This document shows positions 56,962-64,000 of a stretch of DNA of 64,000 nucleotides, one piece after another. The position numbers and the translations under genes were made by a program. The notes beneath the pieces were generated by a model. That model saw only the letters and a program-made list of their open reading frames with translations, ran no database searches and was not told where the DNA came from. This DNA is from Solanum dulcamara (taxonomy: Eukaryota > Streptophyta > Magnoliopsida > Solanales > Solanaceae). Position 1 is the stretch's first letter, and each line of letters starts with the position of its first letter. The stretch spans positions 69,970,421-70,034,420 of the forward strand of contig NC_077246.1 of NCBI RefSeq assembly GCF_947179165.1, read 5' to 3'.

Positions 56962-57213
56962 ATGTCAAAAAAATTCGTAAGTTTCACTTGGATTTCATGT
57001 CTATTGATATTCTTATTCATTCATGAATTAGTCATGACGGACGCAAGGTCCTTGCAATTTTATTCCGATAAGGAAATATTTTTTGTTCAAGTCAAGGTGG
57101 CTAGAGAGCTAAGAAGTAGCAACCCAACACCACCGCCACCAAAGCCTAATTGGATAATTCATGTTCTTCCTCGTGTATCTCCACCTCCATCACTACCGTT
57201 AAATTATCCTTGA
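56962..57213 (+). CDS. Secreted peptide precursor, PTPPPPKPN type (copy 2)
   Basis: 83-aa frame, paralogue of 48144-48428. Signal peptide about residues 1-25 (CLLIFLFIHELVM). The ARSLQFYS segment aligns with ARSLQYYS in copy 1. A basic block VARELR at 46-51 follows, then PTPPPPKPNW at 55-64, IIH, and a Pro-rich C-terminus ending SLPLNYP. The DNA around the signal peptide is especially similar between copies. No cysteine pairs remain in the mature part. Candidate peptide signal of unknown function. The conserved PPKPN core is the best guess for the active region, which is an inference. Confidence 0.7.
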   Translation: MSKKFVSFTWISCLLIFLFIHELVMTDARSLQFYSDKEIFFVQVKVARELRSSNPTPPPPKPNWIIHVLPRVSPPPSLPLNYP

Positions 57214-57603
57214 TTCATGTAGTCTGATAGAAAAATAAATTTTGAGCTTAATTCAACCATGAGGATAACTCAAGAGATTGACGATTGTTAATGAATGTAT
57301 AAGATACAAATGATTCAAGCTCTAATCGATATGAAAATCAACACTGACATATCTGAATTAAGTATCTACTTGTATGAGTTCGATTTCTCTTTCTCCCTTG
57401 AATTATAATCATTTAATTGAATACTTGCTTTCATTTAATTGATTAAATCCTTTCTAGCTTTTATCTCTCTTAATTTCTTTCTCTTCTTCTCTTTTTTTTC
57501 TTTAAAAAATCTAATGATATTTATTGTGTATTATCTTGATCCTCATATCACATCACCCTATCACGATTTTTTTAATTATCAAACTTAAATGCAAAATTAA
57601 TTA

Positions 57604-57607
57604 ATTA

Positions 57608-57640
<33 letters not shown>
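57604..57640. repeat. (TA)n microsatellite
   Basis: Run of 'ta' dinucleotides after 'ttaattaattaattaa'. Nothing else is supported between the peptide gene stop at 57213 and the Ogre-like LTR near 58000. Confidence 0.9.
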
Positions 57641-57642
<2 letters not shown>

Positions 57643-57999
57643 CCCGCTAATGTGGTATGCCTCATTGATTAGGAAATTAATTTATCTATTTTCTCAAACT
57701 TTTGGATTTACCAAGCATTTTTTATTAAAAAAAGTTTTAAATAAATATTAAATATGAAAAAAAAATGTTAGTACGTTTTGAAAACGTCTGCTGAAACGTG
57801 GCCTTATGAAGAATCAAATTCTAATTAAATCTCTGACCTTTTAATTAAATATTTATTACTATTCCAAATCCATAAAAACTACTATCTCCTTTGCTGAAAG
57901 TTTCACTTTACTTGATTTTTGCATTACTTTCCTACTCTCCCTTCTTTTAAGTTTCATTTTCCCTACTCATCAAACATATAATTTTCTTTTTGTAGTTGT

Positions 58000-60322
58000 T
58001 ATGTTGGAACAAGACGGTTTAAAATTAATTTCAACTTTTAAGCGAAAAAATCAATTTTAGAAAAGAAGAGTCGTCACTTAATTTTTTAAAGAAATTAAAA
58101 AAACTTAATTTAAAAGACCCTAACAGATTTAAGTCTTAAAAATTCAGAGAAAAAGGTACGAGGTTTTTATTTCCACTTTGAGAAGGTGTTAAGCATTCAA
58201 AGTGGCCATTAACGCGCGGTTATCCGACGATTTAAAAAATTATATGACTAACTTTTGAAAATATTAATTTAAAAGGAAACGAAAACTTTAAAATTATTTT
58301 TTTTTAGAAAAAATGATCAAACTTAAACATTGAAAATAAAGAGTAAATTAACATGAATTGATTTATTTTTAGGGGAATCTAATTAAGTTAGAATAAATTA
58401 AAATTAATATCTAAGCAGGCATAAATAACATAAGTAAATAAATTATTACAAACCGAATCAATATAAATAAATAATAAATAACATGAAAATATGGCCCGAC
58501 ACTTAATTTCTGTACGCCTGGACTAAGCTGTTGGGCCATCTGCGTTTTGGGTCTTAATCACAATTCCACTATATATCGCAGTTGTATATACACTGTATAG
58601 CAATGTATACAACATTACTTTCTTACATATCGGACTGTATAAATACTGTATATTAGTGTATAAGACACTGTTTTCCATCTCTGTTCCGTGTATACAACCC
58701 AATATCAATTTTCAAACCATATATATTAGTTTCCTTTCCATGTATCAACTTTCCAGCAATTCGACCAAGATGATGGGAGACTCAAAGCTCAATGATATGC
58801 AAAGATGTAGTCCAAATATGAACTCGAATTGATATCACATGCACTAAACTAAAATTACATAAGCATTTACTCATTTTAAGCTAAATCAAGGATTATATAA
58901 TGATATTTTAAGTTATCAAATTGATGGGCATTCTAGAAGTGACTAACAACATGCATATATGTAGACTAAGGAAAGGAAATAAGAAATATATTCAAGTAAC
59001 TAAAAAAAAAAAAAAGGGCAGCCCGGTGCACTAAAGCTCCCGCTATGCGCGGGGTCCGGGGAAGGGCCTGACCACAAGGGTCTATTGTACGCAGCCTTGC
59101 CTTGCATTTCTGCCAGAGGCTGTTTCCAAGGCTTGAACCCGTGACCTCCTGGTCACATGACAGCAACTTTACCAGTTACTCCAAGGCTCCCCTTCTATAT
59201 TCAAGTAACTAAAGAACACGAATTTAATATATATGCTATACTAGCTCAAATTTTAAAGAAAGAATTAAATCAATTAGGTAATGAAAGTTCTAATTAAATA
59301 ATAACTTTAAGCGTATTTATGTTATCTAAATCATGTTAAAAGAAAAAATTGAAAACATGAAAATCTATATTGTCAAAGAAAACAACTTGAAAAAATAATG
59401 AACAAAATTAAGAGCTTTCATTAAATAATCTTAACATATGATAGCTAAATAATCCTAACAAATGCTAACTATAAGAAATTTCTATCATTAATCTAATTAT
59501 TCTTAATACATGCTAACTAAAAAAAAACAAGACTACGAATCAACTAAATATAAAACATGAAATGATTAAATAAAATAAAGCTGAATTTTTTTTTTACCTC
59601 TTTTCGGACAGCGAGACTGAAGATGACAAGCGAAAGATAACTTCACCACCATCCAAGAGCTTGATGGAACTCCAATCCACAAAAAGAATAATTGAAAATT
59701 TAGACTCGAACCTTCGTGGGTTCGATGTTATAAGAACACTGTTCTTAGCTTAAATTTTGATTTCAATCTCTTATTTTTCTTGAAGAAAAATATATATTGA
59801 AAGCTAGATATTTTCACAACTTTTAGGCTAGAGACAAGAGTCCAAAATTCTAGCCAAGTTAAGAAAATTTCTAATTTGGGTGACTAAAAAACCTCTCCTT
59901 TTTTCTTTCTTCTTAATGAGAATATGAGTCATTATATAGGCTCCAAAAATCCAAATCTCTCGAGGATTTTCGATGTGGTTTTTTTTTTTATAGAAAAAAC
60001 TAAAAATTTCAAAAATAGAAACTATAATTAAACTAACCTAACTAACATTGTATTTAGTTAAAAATAAAATCTTTTTGAGATGATTTTCAAATAACCACAT
60101 AAATATTAATCAAAGATATAGTTATATAAAAATATGTATATTATACTAAAATTTATAAAAAAGCTTAAGCGGGGCATGACTGACGTAATAAAAATAGTTA
60201 AGAATAACATGAAAATATCTTTGTTTTAATAAAAGCTAATTATTTCAAAAATGTTCGAAATTCAAAAAAACTCGATAGCTAATTTTCGTTGTTGGAGGGT
60301 CAAAATTGGATGTCAAAAGTAA
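58000..60322. mobile_element. Second Ogre-like LTR remnant
   Basis: Begins near 'tgttggaacaagacggttta' (58002) and reaches 'gtcaaaattggatgtcaaaa' (about 60300-60318). It shares with the LTR at 23025-27350 the 'gagtcgtcac.taatttttt' phrase close to the start, a 'ggtgttaagcattcaaag' counterpart of 'ggggttaggcatccttcaag', and the terminal 'gtcaaaattgg.tgtcaa'. The last CA is mutated and no exact target duplication was found. A TS SINE inserted at 59019-59195. No internal Ogre genes are visible. Confidence 0.65.
59019..59195 (+). mobile_element. TS-type SINE
   Basis: Classic TS SINE order: 'gggcagcccggtgcactaaa' start, 'gctcccgctatgcgcggggt', 'gtacgcagccttgccttgca', B-box-bearing 'cttgaacccgtgacctcctg', then 'gtcacatgacagcaacttta'. 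TS SINEs derive from a Lys tRNA and are characteristic of Solanaceae. It is followed by 'ccttctatattcaagtaact', and 'atattcaagtaactaaa' also precedes it (58988-59004), which is its target-site duplication of about 17 bp. Confidence 0.92.
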
Positions 60323-61480
60323 TTCCCTTCACATGACTCTTTTATAATTATTCTTTATCCTTCATTTGTTTACACTTTTATATAATTATTTATATAGATT
60401 TCACAAACATATGCTAATATATATATTGTTGTTTTTCAGGTTTTATGAACAAAGATTTATGATTTAAAATTTGGCCTCGACAAAAAAAAGCAGGTGAGAC
60501 TATAGAAGAAGGTGAGATGAAGATATTCTAAATATTAATTTTATAAATATGTATATTTAATTACATGAGAAAGTATATTTTAAAATGTGTCCAGGATTCA
60601 TTATAAAGGCAAATTAAAAGATGAAATTTCTTTCTCTTTTCTTGCATAATTTGTCAAAATAATTTATTTTGTATCGTCATCTCTTTTTTTTTTGGAAAAA
60701 TTCTCTTCTCTTTATTATTTAGAAAAAAGTGAATGAAACTATAAAAGAAAATGAAATGTGATGTTTCGAATGTTAATTGCATAAATTTGTGAGTTTAATT
60801 GTATGAGATAGGATGTAAACTATATAAATTTGTGTATTTTATCATGTCGGAAATCGTTTTCACATCTCATATGATATCTGTACCAACAGACTTCTTCAGA
60901 CACCACTAAGATAAGTAGCTAATATTTTATAGATGTACTCACATTTTATTATAAAATCAAATTAAAAGAAGAAAAGGGTGAGTAATGAAATGTTAGGATG
61001 AGAAGGGAAAAAAAAGAAAAAAAAATTACATACATTTCTTTCTCTTTTTAAGAAACTCTAATTTATCAAAATAAAAGTAATTCCCTTAGTCTTGACGGAG
61101 GAATTAGAGGGAGAGAATGGAGGGTAAAAAAAAGATAGAGAGAAAAATCAGAGGGGTAAAAAGAAAAGAAAAATTAATTGTTTATCTTTGATCGTAGATT
61201 TTTCATACATCTTTTAAATTTGAGTTGACAGTTATTGTGACTTATAATATTTTTTACGTAGTTTACAAATATATAAATTTCATTTCAAAAAAATTGAAGA
61301 TTCTATATACGCAAATTTTTGATCAAACTTAAAAAATTGAAGATTCTATATACGCAAATTTACTAAATGACATGTAATAATATTAAGCATGCATAGTTAT
61401 TGTCACAATATCATTTTTTGCCCACAAATTAATATTTCTTAAAACTAATTAAGAATTGTAAAAATAATTAAATTATTTTT
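60323..61480. other. AT-rich intergenic region
   Basis: No coding frame of interest. A near-perfect direct repeat of 'aaaaattgaagattctatatacgcaaattt' type occurs at about 61289-61319 and 61329-61361. A Helitron-like terminus closes the region (see 61486-61512); how much of this stretch belongs to that element is unknown. Confidence 0.5.
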
Positions 61481-61485
61481 GTGAT

Positions 61486-61512
61486 CGCGCGAAGCGCGGA
61501 CATATTCACTAG
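61486..61512 (+). mobile_element. Possible Helitron 3' terminus
   Basis: A GC-only hairpin CGCGC-gaa-GCGCG (61486-61498) is followed 10 bases later by CTAG at 61509-61512 and then a T. Helitron 3' ends have a short GC-rich hairpin about 10 nt before CTRR and insert ahead of T. The hairpin is isolated in AT-rich DNA. The 5' end (TC after A) was not located, so element size is unknown. Confidence 0.5.
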
Positions 61513-61599
61513 TTTCTAATTAAAGAAGAAAGAGATATTATCCATCTCATCATATATAACTCTAGACGGTGACAAAATTAATACTTGATTATTTAGGAA

Positions 61600-61888
61600 G
61601 TTAGTGACACATTAGAATCGATGATATTATTCCATAATGTACTAGAGTCAATTTTAAATGATATGAAAATGGTGTGGATCATTCGAGGCTACACGTATTG
61701 TTTGCTCAGGTTATTATGAAAGGTCCTGTAAAGGTTTTACAAAAGAATTGATCGAAAATCATACCATCAAAAATTTTATGGGCTAATACACACGAAAAAC
61801 TGAGAAAATTGCCTAATTCATGTTGAGTAGCCCCTAAATGCTATGAAAATGGAGTGAATCATGCTGAGTCTACACACTGTTTTTCCAG
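61600..61888. repeat. Satellite monomers, left part (~180 bp unit)
   Basis: About one and a half units. The landmark 'atatgaaaatggtgtggatc' recurs as 'ctatgaaaatggagtgaatc', 180 bp apart (61661 and 61841). The unit also holds 'ggtcctgtaaaggtttt', 'catgggctaacacac'-like and 'gagaaaatcgcctaattcat'-like phrases. The left edge is diverged. Confidence 0.8.
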
Positions 61889-62131
61889 ATTTTTTTTTGG
61901 TAATAAAAGATTTATTTAATAAACATACTTAAGAGTTATTACAAAAGGAGACTAGTCTAGGCAACATAGTGCCCATCTTGTCTCTATCAACTACAAGAAT
62001 AATAAAAGCAGAGGGAATGGAGTACATCATCAAGCTTCTAGAAATATCTAGTTCTCATCCTTTTTTTGCTAATTGATCCGCTACTTCATTAGCTTCTCTG
62101 AAAACATGCTTAATTGATACCCTTCTTGTCT

Positions 62132-62516
62132 TAGAGCCCGTTTGGATTGGCTTTAAGTTGGTCAAAATCAACTTAAAGCCCCTTTTTAGCTTTTGGACGT
62201 GTTTGCCTACTGCTGACTTTAAGCCATAAAGTTCTTAAAGTCAGTCAAAAATGAAAAGTTAGGATTCCTAACTTTTTTTCCAAAGTGCTTAAAGCCATTT
62301 TCTTTGACCATGAAAATTACTTTTATATCCCTTATATTTTAACTAAATTTCCAAACTAACTTTTTTTATTCTTTTAACCCTAAAATTCACATCATAAGCA
62401 CTTTTATCCAAACACTCAACTGTTTATTTATAAAAATAACTTTCAACACTTCAAAGTTCTAAAAGCAATTCATACATAAAAGTTACTTTTTTTAAGCTCA
62501 TCCAAACGGGCTCTTA
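62132..62516. mobile_element. Tourist-like (PIF/Harbinger) MITE
   Basis: Terminal inverted repeats 'gagcccgtttggat' at 62135 and 'atccaaacgggctc' ending at 62513, flanked by TTA on both sides (62132-62134, 62514-62516), the target duplication of PIF/Harbinger elements. The element is 379 bp without coding capacity. It contains sub-terminal 'ctttaagttggtcaaaatca' type repeats. Removing it restores the RNase H frame on the minus strand. Confidence 0.88.
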
Positions 62517-62746
62517 GTTAGTATGTACCTACAATCATCAATCAAATTTTGGTAGGAGCAATATTTGTTAGATAGCATGTTAATAAGCTCTTTGCAATCA
62601 GTTTTGATGACTAGAGGTATTGAGTTTTTTTGTAGTGCAATTTTTAGCCCGTGGAATAATGCTAATGCTTCCATATAGATGTTCGTAGCCATGTAGATAC
62701 CCATGTTGGAGCTTGTTATCCATTCTTTGTTCCTGTCTCTGAATAC

Positions 62747-62775
62747 TGCCCCCCCCCCCCCCCACACACACACAC
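62747..62775. repeat. Poly-C and (CA)n run
   Basis: About 15 C followed by 'acacacacacacac' inside the LINE remnant, at the edge of the RNase H coding part. Confidence 0.9.
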
Positions 62776-63298
62776 CAATTCCTCCTTTACATGAATTGGA
62801 GGTTCATACACCATCAATATTAAGCTTTAAAAAGTCGTTATATGGTGGTTCCTATTTCACATAGATGAACCTTTTTTCCTTGTTAAGATTACTTTTGCTT
62901 GTCATAAGCTTGTATTCTAAGGCTTTGTTATAGATTAGACTGATCTGCGGGGGTTACTATTACCTCTAAAGATAATATTGTTCCTGTTTATCTAAATTTG
63001 CCATAGAAGAAAAGGGATTAGATAGCCCAAGCTTCATACCCTTCCAAGCTTCTTTTGATTTAAGTTATTCTTTTGACTTCTGATTTCTGTTATTTCTGTT
63101 ATTATTTATTACTTTTTATGCTTTGATTACTCAATTTTACCTGTGACGTTTTCATTATTTATTTAATCGTTATTTGTTATTAGTCTTTATTTATTTGTAT
63201 TTATTTGTCATCTATTCGTTATTTGTTTGTTGTTTTTCTCATAAAGCTTTTAATTTTCTATTCTTATCTAACATTTTTTTTATGCATTTATGCTTTTA

Positions 63299-63427
63299 CT
63301 GAGCCGAGGGTCTCCAGGAAACAGCCGTCCTACCTTGGTAGGAGTAAGGTCTGCGTACATTCTACCCTCCCCAGACCCCATGTTGTGGGATTTCACTGGG
63401 TTGTTGTTGTTGTTGTTGTTGTTTTAT
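63299..63427 (+). mobile_element. Au-type SINE with (TTG)n tail
   Basis: 'gagccgagggtctccaggaa', 'cctaccttggtaggagtaag', 'gtctgcgtacattctaccct', 'gtgggatttcactgggttg' and a tail of eight TTG units. It splits the zf-RVT and RNase H parts of the LINE on the opposite strand. Preceding TTAT-rich text from about 63060 may belong to a longer RTE-type parent copy. Confidence 0.85.
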
Positions 63428-63595
63428 CCAAGTAGAGATTGATTCAGGGGCATTAATATGAGGTATATAGTTATGATTTCTCTTCATTTGTTCCCACAAT
63501 TTTTCTGAGTGTGTACATCTAAAGAATAATTGTTCAATGTATTCTTTTTCTTTTCCACATATGCAACAAGTATCATTGGGACATACATGAAAAAC

Positions 63596-64000
63596 TAACA
63601 AAATCCCTTAATTCTTGCTGAGTGCCACTCATATGCTATGAAAATGGCATAGATCATGTCGAGGTTACACGTACTGTTAACTCAGATCGTTACGAAAGTT
63701 CCTATAAAGATTTTTCCAAAGAATTGGCCGAAAGTCATATCACCAAAAATTTCATGGGCTAACATACACAAAAAATTGAGAAAATCGCCTAATTCATGTT
63801 GTGTGACCCCTAAATGCTATGAAAATGACGTGGATCATGCCGAGTCTACACGTACTATTTTCCCCAATCATTATAGAGGGTCCTGTAAATGTTTTGTAAA
63901 AAATTTATCGAAATCCATATGAGCAAAAATTCATGGATTAACAGATACAAAAAACTAAGAAAATCGCCCAATTACTGTTGACTGACTCCTAAATGCTATG
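63596..64000. repeat. Satellite monomers, right part (~180 bp unit)
   Basis: Landmark 'gctatgaaaat' at 63635 and 63816 and 'gctatg' at 63995 give periods of 181 and 179 bp. The array runs to the window edge and so probably continues. Unit text matches 61600-61888 in the same orientation. Confidence 0.88.

Larger units (their letters stand above)
61889..63595 (-). mobile_element. 5'-truncated LINE with two nested insertions
   Basis: On the minus strand: a zinc-binding domain of reverse transcriptase (zf-RVT), from about 63590, with CCICGKEKEYIEQLFFRC; an Au-type insertion (63299-63427); an RNase H-like domain of RVT_3 type (62773-62514, then 62131-62065); a tail with 'aataaatcttttattacc' and an A-run ending at about 61889. 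RNase H shows GAVFRDRNKEW, an ALALFHGLKIAL helix and, after the MITE, HVFREANEVADQLAKKG, which is the typical end of this domain. It inserted into the ~180-bp satellite. Not functional. Confidence 0.8.

Noticed and set aside
59019..59195. A tRNA gene, because of A/B-box-like sequence
   Set aside because: The order of sequence blocks and the target-site duplication identify a TS SINE. No cloverleaf with anticodon can be drawn with confidence.
1..64000. CRISPR arrays, bacterial operons, riboswitches or replication origins
   Set aside because: No direct-repeat/spacer arrays or prokaryotic gene organisation are present. Introns and plant transposons show this is nuclear plant DNA.

Overview
This window looks like nuclear DNA of a plant of the nightshade family (Solanaceae), most likely Solanum. 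It is AT-rich, its genes carry spliceosomal introns, and it holds TS-type and Au-type SINEs, Ty1-copia elements, very long Ty3-type solo LTRs and MITEs typical of that family. The genus is an inference from repeats and gene families; no search was run.

Four conserved intron-containing genes were assembled exon by exon with every codon phase closing. (1) SWC2/YL1, subunit of the SWR1 H2A.Z-loading complex, minus strand, 11 exons, 1732-8138, 360 aa. (2) A c-Myc-binding protein (MYCBP/AMY-1) homologue, plus strand, 5 exons, 31636-37148, 118 aa; its first coding exon holds only the ATG. (3, 4) A tandem pair of 2-oxoglutarate/Fe(II) dioxygenases of the ACC-oxidase-homologue type, minus strand, 37341-39896 and 40978-43450, 369 and 364 aa. 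Three introns, one in SWC2 and the second intron of both dioxygenases, use GC-AG rather than GT-AG borders. Small secreted proline-rich peptide genes lie at 44731-44976 (minus), 48144-48428 (plus) and 56962-57213 (plus). A further copy at 49397 is cut short by a copia insertion.

SWC2 and MYCBP are divergent and separated by about 23 kb of nested transposons. From about 8850 to 19990 there is a giant inverted repeat: two tail-to-tail copies of a transposon carrying a Ulp1-like protease domain, arms of about 4.1 kb and a loop of some 60 bp. The right arm is opened by a 2.9-kb solo LTR (14201-17116). Next is a copia element whose 5' part (gag, LTR, RT/RNase H end) lies inverted at 20131-22961 while the rest of pol and the 3' LTR run on the plus strand to 31278. 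A 4.3-kb Ogre-like solo LTR full of microsatellites (23025-27350) sits inside its protease region. The sequence just right of this element (31279-31506) is repeated uninterrupted at 19909-20136, so both a filled and an empty version of the target site are present.

The right third holds a second, decayed copia element (49546-55996) split by a 2.5-kb solo LTR, another Ogre-like LTR remnant (about 58000-60320) with a TS SINE inside, a possible Helitron 3' end near 61512, and a roughly 180-bp satellite interrupted by a 5'-truncated LINE that itself received an Au-type SINE tail and a Tourist-like MITE.

The most notable items are the long hairpin-forming transposon palindrome, the base-resolved copia rearrangement, and the family of W-box-flanked secreted peptide precursors of unknown function.
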